A stretch of 13,503 bases of DNA from Euperipatoides rowelli (taxonomy: Eukaryota > Onychophora > Udeonychophora > Euonychophora > Peripatopsidae), in assembly GCA_003024985.2 (NCBI GenBank), contig PXIH01S0020266.1, one strand, 5' to 3'. How positions within the stretch are numbered: the first letter of the stretch is position 1; each line of letters opens with the position of its first letter. Positions 1 through 9,762 of the stretch are shown in pieces. Position numbers and translations under genes: made by a program. Under the pieces are notes generated by a model, which saw only the letters and a program-made list of their open reading frames with translations, was not told where the DNA came from and ran no database searches.

Positions 1-1211
1 ACACATTTAAATTTATCTTTATTTATTAATTGCTAACTAAATTTTTGATTTGTTTTAATTGTACGTCCTGATCTGTTTACTATAGCAGATTATACTAATC
101 TAAAGGTCACAAATATAAATTAAAAAATACCCTGTCGAAACTTAATTTTAATTACCAGTACAAAATATTATGAATTGGAATCATTTTCCAACTTATGAAA
201 GCTAATTAAATTAGCTCTGATTCAACTTTTTTTTTTTTTTTTACCTCAGACTATTATTACAATTCACTCGCTTTTAGTATAGTATAGCCAACTTGTATAT
301 TTATAATTACGTTAAAAATCAAATAATAAGCCTAGTGTTTTATTGTAAAATGTATTAAATTGTAAGACATTTTTCTTCTATTAAAAAAAAAAAATCAAAT
401 AACAATAAGAGAGTATCCAAATTAAATAAACAATCATTATTTTCATCATTACGGTCTAATTTTTTTTTTTTTAAATTACGATTTAATGTGAAAAAAAAAA
501 AAACTAAAGCCCTATATTGTTTTATCAGCATGAAAATAGGTCTACTCTTGCAAAATTATAAAATAACAACATAAAAGTTATGACTAGAAAATGTGAAAAA
601 CAACAAAAAAAAAATACACCTGGATGTATTTTACCTCTCATACAACTAATAGACAAGACTCATGTGAGCATATCGGTTCTATGACAGTCAGCACCCTTTA
701 AATACTTCATGATTTTAAGAAGTAGATTTTAGTGAATTCCAAGCGGTGAACGGCACACTAGATATTATAGGCACTGCACTACCGTTTTCACTTTGTAATG
801 TCGTCGATCAGCTGATTGCGTTAGATTTCAGGAGTTTAGTTTAACCATATTATATTTGTTATATCCTAATTTTTGTATTTTAAATTATTGTTTGAAAAGT
901 CGGACTGTGTGCATGACCTTCTGAAAATGGGACCCTAGAGCCAGCCCTACCGGACCTATTGGGGAAAAAAGGCACTGGTTACAATAAAAATAATTATCCA
1001 ATTAGTTTGGAAAAAAAAAAATCAAACAAGTTAGAGTTGACTAAACTTGGGGTAATTTATTCTAAAATTTTATATCTCTGTGAAATATTGTCATTCTGTT
1101 AGTTTTACTTTTAAATAAATACAATAAATGTTCACTAAAATCTTATGCGTTTAGTAAATAATTTTATATTCTTTATCTTGCCAACATAGTTTGAAGACAC
1201 AACAACCAGAA
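1..1211. other. AT-rich non-coding DNA, no gene seen
   Basis: Many A and T runs of 8-16 bases occur here. A less AT-rich patch at 690-960 ends in the possible hAT terminus. Minus-strand open frames in 1135-1345 are AT-driven and have no recognisable domain. Confidence 0.6.
930..955. mobile_element. Possible hAT-type terminus fragment
   Basis: Read on the minus strand, TAGGGCTGGCTCTAGGGTCC resembles the CAGGGCTGGC-type termini of some hAT elements. I found no matching opposite end or target duplication within about 900 bp, so this is at most a fragment. Confidence 0.2.
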
Positions 1212-1258
1212 GTTGGATTAGAAAGTTTGAAATGAAACAAATGAAATGAACAAGATTT
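1212..1258. repeat. Dispersed diverged repeat, copy 1
   Basis: About 39 of 47 positions match 3667-3713 in the same orientation, including TTAGAAAGTTT and GAAACAAATG. The flanks resemble each other only loosely. It is probably a shared piece of an old interspersed repeat. Confidence 0.6.
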
Positions 1259-1502
1259 AAAATAATAGTTAAAAGTTGACACTTGTTTTTTTTTTTTTCT
1301 GTAATCATAATTATAAAATTCACCTATCAAAATAAATAAAATCATTTTTATATATTTTCTTATTCATTTTTTTGCACAGTTAAATTCGTTTATTCAGATG
1401 CAAGATAATGTTACACTTCCATATTGCTAATTGGAATATTTTTATTAATGTTTTGTGCCTAATTGAGTTCAGAATTATGAGATGTGCACACTTCCGTATT
1501 TT

Positions 1503-1557
1503 TGATGGGAAAGATCAGAATTATCTCTCTAAGAGATAATTCTGATCTTCCCCATCA
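1503..1557. repeat. Long hairpin, 25-bp arms, 5-base loop
   Basis: Bases 1503-1527 and 1533-1557 are reverse complements except for one A-C pair (1510 with 1550). The loop is TCTAA. The stem contains GATCAGAATTATCTC and is not simple AT repeat. It could be a foldback element, the fused ends of a small MITE, or a hairpin RNA precursor. The sequence alone does not decide. Confidence 0.85.
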
Positions 1558-2242
1558 TCCAATCCATAGCCCAGAAAATTATTCATCTATGGTACTTCCA
1601 AATTAAAATACTTTTTTTCTTTTCTTACTTTTCTGTTATACGAAAGAAATGATCTTCACCAAATGCAATCAAACTCAGCACTGGTAAGCCTAAAGTACTT
1701 TTAAAAAGTATGCTAAAAATATAAAAAGCAAAACTGTGTAGTCTAACTCTAGAACCATTGCAATATATAATGCCCCAATATTATTCAATGAAAATATTTG
1801 ACACCGGGTCATCTATTTTCTTAAGACAGCTCTCATTAATATAAAAATATTAGATAGAAAATTAAAATAATTTTTTGAATAGACTTTATTAGATTTTTTT
1901 TTTTAATTACATCACAAACAAAAAAAAAAATGTACAATAACATCTCCTATTCAACACATCCATATTTTTTAAAATTATACATATTTTTTCCCGTTTAATT
2001 GTTACTATTACCTGTCAATCTAAACACCTGTCAAATAGATTTCAGACATTTAATGCATTCAATTATAGTGATAGGGTCAATATTGTTACAAGGTATAATT
2101 TAAATACATTTATGAAAATTAATTGACAATATCATGTAACTTCAAGTAAACAAGTGTTCCAATATTGACTCATTAATTTTAATTGAAAGCCATTTTTATT
2201 TCTAAAGTGAAAAAAAAAAGATTATTTTAATTAAATATTGAA

Positions 2243-2304
2243 TATATACTGTATCATACAGTATATACTTATATTATACAATATACTGTATATAGCTATA
2301 TTGT
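2243..2304. repeat. Cluster of two AT-rich hairpins
   Basis: The first hairpin has perfect 11-bp arms (2243-2253 and 2257-2267) with loop TCA. The second has 8-bp arms (2278-2285 and 2297-2304). The sequence ATATACTGTATA recurs across both. They look like cruciform-prone AT DNA or a decayed inverted-repeat element. Confidence 0.75.
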
Positions 2305-3666
2305 ATTTTACAATACAAATACCGCAATTATTAATGTTTTTTAAGGCTATGAAAATAATAAAATCATACTACTAATTATTATATAGGAAATGACTGAGTT
2401 AACTTTATGAAATGTATTATTAAGTTATTTTAAATCAAGATATTTTTTTTTAATACCTGACAATTTAATTAGCAATTGATAGTTACAAAATGTGTCACTA
2501 GGGTGGAATATTTTTCCCCCTTAAATAATGATATCAAGTTGTCATCTTTAAATAAAACAAAAGGAAAAAAAAAAATATTTAATCTAAACTAATTTAGCTT
2601 AAGGCCAGTGAATAAATACATTTTAAAAAAATCAACATACTAAGGAAAGAAGGTTTTTTTTTTAAGAAATATTTTTAATAGTTTAAGAAATATTTTTTTC
2701 TAATTACAGATGAAAAAAAAAATCACAGTTAGCTTAAAATGACTGAATTTACAACATTAAAAATATTTCTAATGTTTGTTGTAATAAATAATTCATCAGT
2801 AAAAAGAAAAAAATCTCCCCTAAGTAGCTCTGGAAAAAAAAAAAGTAAATATAAGTTATATACAATTAAATACAATAATTCCATTATCTTGTTTTTGAAA
2901 TCCTGCTTAAACTTTTGATTGGTGTGAGGAAAAGCATAATTTTCCATGACCATCATCTCATTGCCCAGACACAATTTCAATCACTAGCACATTTAGTATA
3001 AATCTCCATAAGAATTAGCAATAAAAAAAAATTCAAAATACAAAAAACTCAGTGCTTTCAAAGTCATACTCATAAATGATTGAGTAATCACTTTATCTCC
3101 TTTTAGTGTCCTTAGAAAATACTACAGGCGTGTTCATCATTAGATTTTTTTCAATACGTTTCATTACTTTGAGTTGTACCTGGTCACATTAACATTTAAT
3201 TTTGTAGACTAACAATCAAGGTTAGGCCTTCCCGAGCAGCAATGTACTCAATTATAATAAAATAGCGTGCTTTATGCAACAATAATTCCGATTCAAGTGA
3301 AGTTGAAATTGTAACTGATTAGTCAATTGTGCAGAAAAAAATGTTTGTATCGAAGACTATTGCACAAAGTCTGGCATTTTCCAATTGCTGTATTAATCCT
3401 TTCAGGTAAGGACTTGTGCAGCGCTTACTTGAATATTTAAAATTGATGTATTTTACCCCCCAAAAAATGACTGTAAAATTCATGATTAAAATGCAGATGA
3501 TTAAAAAGAAAAATTATTACTATGGCACAGTATCATCTAAGATATTGCAATCACTCAGTTTTTACATAAAAATTTCTATCTCTTTAATAAATCCACAGTG
3601 GAAGCAATGATAATTTTTTTGACCGCCATTTTGAAAACCAATCTCATGAAACAACCCATCTCTCAA

Positions 3667-3713
3667 GTAGGGTTAGAAAGTTTAAAACGAAACAAATGTG
3701 ATGAGCGAGATTT
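3667..3713. repeat. Dispersed diverged repeat, copy 2
   Basis: This is the partner of 1212-1258. Just downstream, AATGATGAACG occurs twice (3718-3728 and 3751-3761), so this copy may keep more of the original repeat unit. Confidence 0.6.
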
Positions 3714-4442
3714 TCTAATGATGAACGGTCTAGTTCATTTTGTGCGCTTAATGATGAACGAAAAAATATCTAATAATTTAAATAATTCAAAAAGTTAGCT
3801 TTTGATGAACACTCCTTATAAAGAGAACAATGTTTATATTATAATGAAGAAAAGAGAGTGTTACTTTAAATTATCTGTTTCATGCCAATGACTGTTTATT
3901 CTTTTAGTGAATCAGTCAAGTGATGTTTAAGCACGAGGGATACAAAATAAAAAAAGGAGGATATGCTATCTAATTCAATATTATTCTCTAATGCACATTA
4001 TATTATTTAATAATAATTCATCAAGTGGATAAAATAACGCATCTGGCTCTGCGGATTAAATTATTTAAATTTTTTCATCATTCTTCCAGCTTGGCAGCAT
4101 TAATATTAACTTTATAAAGAATTATTTCAGTGACTTTGCCAAAATTTAGATCATCTAATATAAAAAGGTTTGTCACTTTGTGTTGATTGATATTTGAAAC
4201 TTAATATCCTGAAAATGACTGAACTAAATTTGTAATAAAACATTTTAATGTATCGATCTCAAGATGAAATAAAACTAAGAAGAAATTCTAAATTAAGAAA
4301 AAGAGTATTTTATGCAGTCTTTAGCAGATGATATGGTTTTACCATATTATTTTGACTCTTACCATAAATACAATATATAATCTTTCAAATGCACATCTTT
4401 CTAAACAACTCAATCTTCTGCTTAATACCCCCTCCTCTTTAA

Positions 4443-4885
4443 CTAATGAATTCTGGGGCGATACTTAATATCAAGAATTTCATTGATGTAGTGTAGCTGA
4501 CCTCTATCTTCTAATTCTGAATTAATATTTAACATTTCCTTGATGAAGTCTATTAAGATAATCTTGAGGGGTGGCTGAATGCATGGGATATGGAATCATC
4601 ATATACTGTTGGTATGGGTTGCAGATTAGAAGATACATTGACTAATATGTCCAAGTTAGCAAATAATTCATATTGTTTACTGTAATGGCTCAACATGTTA
4701 TATGAGGTCTAAATGTTAGATTTACACAGTTAATCATATGCATTGATGGGGCCCCCATGGGGGTACTGCATAGGCTGGTTTTGGTAAGGTTGGCAAAGAT
4801 TCTGGAGCTGTAAATGACTATTATTATTATGTAGGATCAATGAAGATCCTGCAGGAATTAAAATAGGATTGCCATTTTCATTTAT
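4443..4885 (-). pseudogene. Unidentified decayed coding-like tract, possible retrocopy
   Basis: Three minus-strand frames follow each other, each open about 50 codons: 4885-4730 (contains NGNPILIPAGSS, then a Q/N/P-rich QPYQNQPMQYPHGGP), 4696-4553 (starts MLSHYSKQYELF) and 4595-4443 (contains NSELEDRGQLHYINEIL). The estimated mean open length at this AT content is about a dozen codons. Three such frames in 450 bp, with varied non-repetitive residue use and higher G+C than the flanks, suggest a former coding sequence with frameshifts. A further 36 codons are open just beyond (4440-4330). I do not recognise the protein. The strand is the same as the collagen gene, but nothing here looks like collagen. 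It could be a processed pseudogene, an exon remnant or chance. Confidence 0.35.
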
Positions 4886-5072
4886 TCAACTATAAAGGTG
4901 GAATGTTAATAGTAAAGCCTAGATTGAAGATGATGAAAACTTTACATTTAGAGGTAAGATAATGATCAAAAATCAATACAGTCAACCCTCACATCACTAA
5001 TTAGCCAATATACACAGTTTCTTCAGCAGCAATAGACATTTGACATTTTGAATTATATTTTAAAAATTATAT

Positions 5073-5096
5073 TTTTACTACTTTAAAGTAGTAAAA
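5073..5096. repeat. Perfect 24-bp palindrome
   Basis: The sequence is self-complementary about the centre between 5084 and 5085, built on ACTACTTT and its mirror AAAGTAGT. With one bulged T it extends to 5067-5101. No function is assigned. Confidence 0.85.
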
Positions 5097-5101
5097 TATA
5101 A

Positions 5102-5932
5102 AGTTTTCCACCTTTTGTTTTTGCCTGATGTATTTGAATTTGCCAGACCACTACAAAGACAAGTTGTTTGTGATTAGCACCACTTTAAAATCTTCAGGTT
5201 TAGAACATTCATGGATTTAAACAGGCACGCTATCCTGCCATCGCATGTTGGCCTGCGAATAACAATACAATGTCCGCTGACGAAATGAAAACATACGCTG
5301 CAGGTTAAAAGCTATTCAGTGATAAGATACTGTAAAGCTAACCAATCACAGGAAAAATAAAAGACTTCGAGAGAGGGCTCAAACACATAAAATTGACTTT
5401 ATAAGATTTTTTAAAGGATAATTGTAATTTGTCTAAATGTATTAATATCTTATCAAAATGGTCTTCCAAATCCTAAAATTAAATTACAAATCAATATTTA
5501 ATAAGTAAATAAATACATTGATAGCAATTATTACTATTTACTTTAAAAGCTTTATATTTTTTATCAGTAACTTAGCAATTAGAATAAGCTTAAATTAAAA
5601 AAACAAAAACAGAATAGCAACAATTTAATAAAAATTCTTATTTATTATTTTAAATAACTTTTTTTTAAAAAAATTTAGAATTTTTGCTCACACCGACTAT
5701 ACTTTTTTTTCTTTTAAGCTGAAATTTTAAATGCAAAATGTATTTATTAAAATGTAGAAGCAAATATGAATATTGAAGATTCACATTTCCAATGACATTT
5801 TTTATTTATTTGAAACAAATATAAACATGTTATGAATGAAATCGTGGTAGACCATTCACCGTACGTTTCATAAATGGTAGATTGGCCAGTTTGAATTCGA
5901 GGAGATTATTTTCTCTTTTATATAAAAAATAA
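5102..5932. other. Non-coding DNA with one less AT-rich patch
   Basis: The stretch 5225-5340 is less AT-rich than its flanks and has short open readings on both strands. None is recognisable or convincing. The remainder is AT-rich and featureless. Confidence 0.5.
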
Positions 5933-6004
5933 AGAAGTAATATTTTTCAAACACAAGACAAAGAATTTTATGCTCATGATGGATGGTTGCGCACATTCGG
6001 TGAC
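5933..6004 (+). pseudogene. Possible transposase helix-turn-helix remnant
   Basis: A 24-codon plus-strand frame ends in EFYAHDGWLRTFGD and then a stop at 6005. Tc5/CENP-B-type DNA-binding domains of pogo/Tigger transposases often contain an F-x-A-S-x-G-W-L-x-x-F motif. This matches F, A, G-W-L and F in register, with H in place of S. The piece is very short and broken. A pogo-like MITE lies 500 bp away, which makes the idea reasonable but proves nothing. Confidence 0.22.
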
Positions 6005-6679
6005 TAAAAACAAAAATTGATTGCTTCAAAAGATTATAACGGTAATTGTTGTGATGTAACACTTCTCATATAATCATCGTCAATGCTTACTATTATGGTA
6101 CTTGAGTTTAAAAACTAAATATGAAAAGCATACAGATTTCTAGCCAATAAATAATCTCAATGTTAGAAGTAATAGGATTTCTTCAAGAAGTAATAGCGAT
6201 CTCACTGCTATCCCAGATTGTTTTCAACCAATGATGTTACTAATGTCAAGTGGCATCCACATGAAATGTAGGACAATTGTATTTATTAATTTCATATTCA
6301 ATTAATTTTTTTTTAACTTTTTTTTATTAAGTGGAATAATTATTTTGTAGGATTATCTTCCAAAATAAATGATAATTCTTTTAAAAAAAATTCATCTGCA
6401 TGTGACCTTTAAGATATTGGAAACGGCTGATATATGTCAATTAGGGTAAAATGGGTACATTTTCTAGTCATTATAAATTTATTTATTCATTTAAATACTG
6501 TCAATTCTTGATTTACACTGGGTTGAAATTCTAGGAAATCAGCTTGTAAATCAAAAATATATAAATCAAACATAAATTTTCCATAAATAATAATGGGAAT
6601 GCTAAGGGTTAAAGGAAGTGATGAAAAAAAAAATATTTTATTCTACCCACTATTACTTAGTTTAATTCACTAAAATTTT

Positions 6680-6970
6680 TTTTTTAAAAAAAAGTTTCTC
6701 CCAAACAGGGGAAACCATAGTTTTACTGGTTCTTAATAAGTGCCATGTTCCCACCTCCAGCGTTAACTGTATTGAGACCCAGGCTACAGAAGTGAATTCC
6801 CGTGCATCTGGGATATTAATGATTCCTTGCATGGAAAAAAAAACATTCACCCGGGCCCGGAAAAAAACAGAGAGGTACTAGCACCCCCCGAGGATCGAAC
6901 CTGTCCCCAGCACTATATGCCAAGAGTGTGGCAGTCCTGTGTGCTCCCGACTGGACCACCGCACCATTTG
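6680..6970 (-). mobile_element. tRNA-derived SINE inserted in the MITE
   Basis: On the minus strand the element begins with a tRNA-like head holding a perfect RNA polymerase III A box, TGGTCCAGTCGGG (6946-6958), and B box, GGTTCGATCC (6892-6901), 44 bases apart. The D arm pairs partly. The T, anticodon and acceptor stems do not pair, so this is not a working tRNA. A body of about 200 bp follows, including a GC-rich palindrome CCGGGCCCGG (6851-6860), and it ends in a T8-A10 tail at 6676-6693. Short imperfect direct repeats CTAAAATT (6670) and CTAAAAATT (6971) look like the target duplication. The stretch is clearly richer in G and C than its surroundings. I cannot assign a named SINE family. 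Confidence 0.78.
6892..6958 (-). promoter_or_regulatory. Internal RNA polymerase III promoter (A and B boxes) of the SINE
   Basis: The A box at 6946-6958 fits TRGYNNANNNGG with no mismatch. The B box at 6892-6901 fits GGTTCGANNCC. Their order and spacing are those of a tRNA-type promoter read on the minus strand. Confidence 0.75.
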
Positions 6971-7420
6971 CTAAAAATTGTACCTATAGATGTGGGTATT
7001 AGCAGAGAGATGGATTTGAATTTGGTCTAATAGGTATAAAATTTATTCATAGAAAACATCCCCAAAAATAATTTGAATCAATTTGAAATAAATCTTGTAT
7101 TTCAAATAATTTACCATATAATTTGAGAAATGGTAGTACGGTAATCCCTAAATCATGTTATTCCAAAAACATGTAACTCAAAACCATGTAAATCAAGAAT
7201 TACCTGTATTTGTAAGTTAATTCCATACAAAGTATTAATATTTTTTATTATATGTTATTTATCTTACTCTTAAAATGGTTTATGAATGATTTTTAAAAAT
7301 TTTTTAAAAATTGATTTGTGTTTAGTTTTACCAAAAAATATATTTGTTTAATTAATCAATTTGGAAAATTTTAACTAAAACATGTAAAAATTCTCAAGTT
7401 TGTTCTATGTAAAAAGTTCT

Positions 7421-7514
7421 TTAGACTTATACTTGAGCTGTCCTANTAATAATAATAATCTTTACAAAAAATAAAACAATGCTGACTGTCATTTTGATGT
7501 AGCTCAAGTCTAAA
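7421..7514. repeat. Short inverted repeat around a TAA microsatellite and one ambiguous base
   Basis: ACTTGAGCT (7431-7439) pairs with AGCTCAAGT (7501-7509), and TTAGAC (7421) pairs with GTCTAA (7508). Between them lie a short (TAA)n run and the only N of the window (7446), an unresolved base probably linked to the repeat. Confidence 0.5.
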
Positions 7515-8796
7515 ATCTTGCTACATATCCCATAAGCATTGGCATCAATACTTCTGTTACAGCAACAGTTGCATGACCCGTTAACTATACAGCAATTCGG
7601 TCATTATAAAAATCCATTCACTTCACTAACACTAAGGAAACAAAAGCATGATCGCAGTTTAATAATCAAACATTTCTTTTTTTTTTAAATTCAATTAGAC
7701 TTTCAATCTAATTTTACCGTATTAAGTTGATTTTCGATAATAAACTAACTTAAAATTAAAATTAAGTTTGAAAACTTACGTGTTGGTAAAGAAAATAATC
7801 TAGTGTTTTCCAAAAATAACATTGTAACTTGCCAAATTAGTATTAATTATCAATAGCTTATTATTATTACTATTTATCACTCAACAAAATATATTCATTT
7901 TAAAATATATTAAATTAATTTCATTCGAGTTTAAAATCTTGGCCTTGAAAGGCTATCTTGGTAGACCCTAATTACAATGATTATGAAAAAGATTTGCTAA
8001 ATTCAAATAACCAGAGAGAAAAAAAGACGATAGTTAATAACAGATCAATCATACTCGTCCTCACAGTAATCCGGCATAAATAATATAATATAATGAAGAA
8101 AATAATAAACAACATAAATAGAAAAACTGTTTACAAACTAAAAATTCAAGCAGCTATCAAACATTCTTATAGAATAAATTTTTAAATGCAAACAAAAACA
8201 TTATTTTCACCCTACATGTGAATGTTTAGAGGTGTTTTTTATAAAAACCGCTGACTAAAAAAAATTAAGTGCTAGTGAACCGATATACATAATCTGATTT
8301 GGTCTGTGAAGATTTAACTGTCGCACACGTTACAAAATGGTGGACAGTGATTCACAGAATGTATAATTTTTAGAGCGAGAGATGCTGCTCGTCAGTTTGA
8401 AGGAAATTGAAAATGATGTTTTTAGATTCACAATTAGATTTTATGTGACGAATGAATTGGATCAATTAAATCCCGATCTTTAGTAAAGAAAAAAAAAAGT
8501 AGCTACATGTTTTAACGAAAACTTCTGCAATTTTAACAATGCAAGTTATAGGAAAAATTGTTTAAATACCATATGTAAGTGAGAAAGCTAACAATGTTTA
8601 CACAAAAATATAAAGTTGCAGGCTGCAACTCGGATAAATAGTAATGAAAGCAATGATATTATGTAAATACCGCTCTTGATAACTGTTAACTTGATAACGA
8701 CTTAACACTATCCTCACAAGATTTCTCAGGCAAAGATATAGACATGATGTCACTTCAAGTTTTTATATTTTGATAAATATTGGTATAAAAGTCAAA

Positions 8797-8841
8797 TTTT
8801 GATGCATTTTTAGACCAAACATAACAAATTGATTACGTAAT
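8797..8841. repeat. 45-bp direct repeat, copy 1
   Basis: This copy matches 9361-9405 at 44 of 45 positions, the only difference being C or T at the 40th base. The two copies lie in the introns on either side of collagen exon 9219-9281, in the same orientation and 564 bp apart. Confidence 0.9.
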
Positions 8842-9218
8842 TAAACAAGCAAAAATACACATAAATCAATAAAGTTGAAATAGGCATTCAGAAATCACTT
8901 TAAAACAAAACCACAAATAGAATGCAACTTTTAGAAAATAAATAAAATTATAGTTGAATATGTTTTAATAATTTATAAATCCAGATGACACAAACAAATT
9001 GTTACTTCCATTAGTTACCGGTAATTATATTTTTCTTAAAAACAACAATGCTAAAAAAAATTATTTTAAACAAAAATAATAAAAGGTACTACTTTCAGCA
9101 ATATAAAATTTCATATATTTTACTATCATAACTTAAAATAACAAGATGAAGAGTATAACGAGAAAATTTTGATTCCTAATAAAGTTTAATGATTAAAAAA
9201 AAAGAGATAATATCTTAC

Positions 9219-9281
9219 CGGAGGACCTGGTTCTCCACGATCACCTCTTAAACCTGGAATACCATCCATACCTGAAAGACC
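9219..9281 (-). CDS. Collagen type IV alpha chain, internal exon (most 3' exon seen)
   Basis: This 63-nt exon encodes 21 residues, seven perfect triplets GLS GMD GIP GLR GDR GEP GPP. The acceptor is ttatttag before GGT and the donor is gtaagata after CCG, again in phase 0. It continues the triple helix after the 36-nt exon across a 1035-nt intron. I searched the remaining 9.2 kb on its 3' side for further glycine-periodic exons on the minus strand and saw none. The next exon is therefore either beyond position 1 or too diverged or short for me to see. A 45-bp sequence is present in both flanking introns, at 8797-8841 and 9361-9405. Confidence 0.93.
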
Positions 9282-9360
9282 CTAAATAAAAGAATATACA
9301 GTATAACTTATATGAATGCGTGGTGTATATATATCTTAGGTGTATATTTAAGTAACATAT

Positions 9361-9405
9361 TTTTGATGCATTTTTAGACCAAACATAACAAATTGATTAT
9401 GTAAT
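9361..9405. repeat. 45-bp direct repeat, copy 2
   Basis: This is the partner of 8797-8841. Sequence identity ends sharply on both sides, so the repeat is short rather than part of a long visible duplication. Confidence 0.9.
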
Positions 9406-9762
9406 ATTAACGTATACACTATATGTATTGTCACAAATGTTATTTTGCAGTGTCTTCTTCCTGTACAATTTGACCAAGTGGAATACTTTTCAATGTTATC
9501 CGCTCATTATATTTCATTCTTTCTTATATGACTATTATTTTTGTTGGATTTTTGTAATAAAGTTGTGAAAGAACCGGTTCGCTCATTGATTGAAATTTGT
9601 GAATGGACAGATCGTCACATTTCTACTTGGGAGAATTATGCTGCATGAATTCATCACTTATTGATTTGAATGTTCATGTTATTTTACTGTTAAAAGTACT
9701 ATGCACATTCAAATCATCATCTCACTCTCTAGTATGGATAGTTTCTTACTGGATCGGAAGAT

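Larger units (their letters stand above)
1558..4329. other. AT-rich non-coding DNA, no gene seen
   Basis: Apart from the hairpin cluster (2243-2304) and the repeat at 3667-3713 I see only homopolymer runs and short direct duplications, such as TTAAGAAATATTTTT twice at about 2661-2697. Open frames at 2729-2980 (minus) and 3416-3798 (plus) show Ile/Lys/Asn-rich composition typical of chance reading of AT DNA. Confidence 0.6.
6498..7206. mobile_element. Pogo/Tigger-like MITE, TA target site, interrupted by a SINE
   Basis: The two ends are inverted repeats. Bases 6498-6517 match the reverse complement of 7187-7206 at 17 of 20 positions, including an identical 15-base core (6503-6517 against 7187-7201). 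Both ends are flanked by TA (6496-6497 and 7207-7208), the target of Tc1/mariner/pogo transposases. The repeated subterminal motif TGTAAATCAA (also at 6545-6554, with related copies near 7166-7190) resembles the iterated motif in Tigger ends. The element has no transposase. Without the SINE it would be about 410 bp. Assignment to pogo/Tigger is by resemblance of the end sequence and is tentative. That it is a TA-flanked inverted-repeat element is directly visible. Confidence 0.72.
7207..9218. other. AT-rich DNA, in part collagen IV intron; no gene seen
   Basis: The donor at 9218 makes the right end of this stretch intron. It holds the inverted repeat at 7421-7514 and the first copy of the 45-bp repeat. 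I see no further collagen exon, RNA gene or open frame of note. Confidence 0.6.

Noticed and set aside
2729-2980. 83-codon minus-strand open frame
   Set aside because: The composition is AT-driven (Leu, Phe, Ile, Asn), with no domain, no splice support and no neighbouring exons.
3416-3798. Two adjacent plus-strand open frames of about 65 codons
   Set aside because: The first is Lys/Ile/Tyr-rich chance coding. The second overlaps the diverged repeat at 3667-3713.
4752-4763. CCCCCATGGGGG palindrome as an operator or enhancer site
   Set aside because: It is a single 12-bp palindrome within the coding-like tract. There is no other evidence for a regulatory role.
5225-5340. A promoter or CpG-island-like patch
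   Set aside because: It is only relatively less AT-rich, with few CG pairs and no associated transcript start or gene.
6892-6970. A functional tRNA gene
   Set aside because: The A and B boxes are perfect, but the acceptor, anticodon and T stems do not pair. It is the head of a SINE.
6662-7030. Overlapping open frames on both strands of about 60 codons
   Set aside because: They lie over the SINE and are open because of its higher G+C. Polymerase III boxes and the tRNA-like head explain the region better.
8045-8077. Minus-strand short frame MPDYCEDEYD ending in a stop, resembling an acidic C-terminus
   Set aside because: It is ten codons long with no AG acceptor in front and no continuation. 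Chance is more likely.
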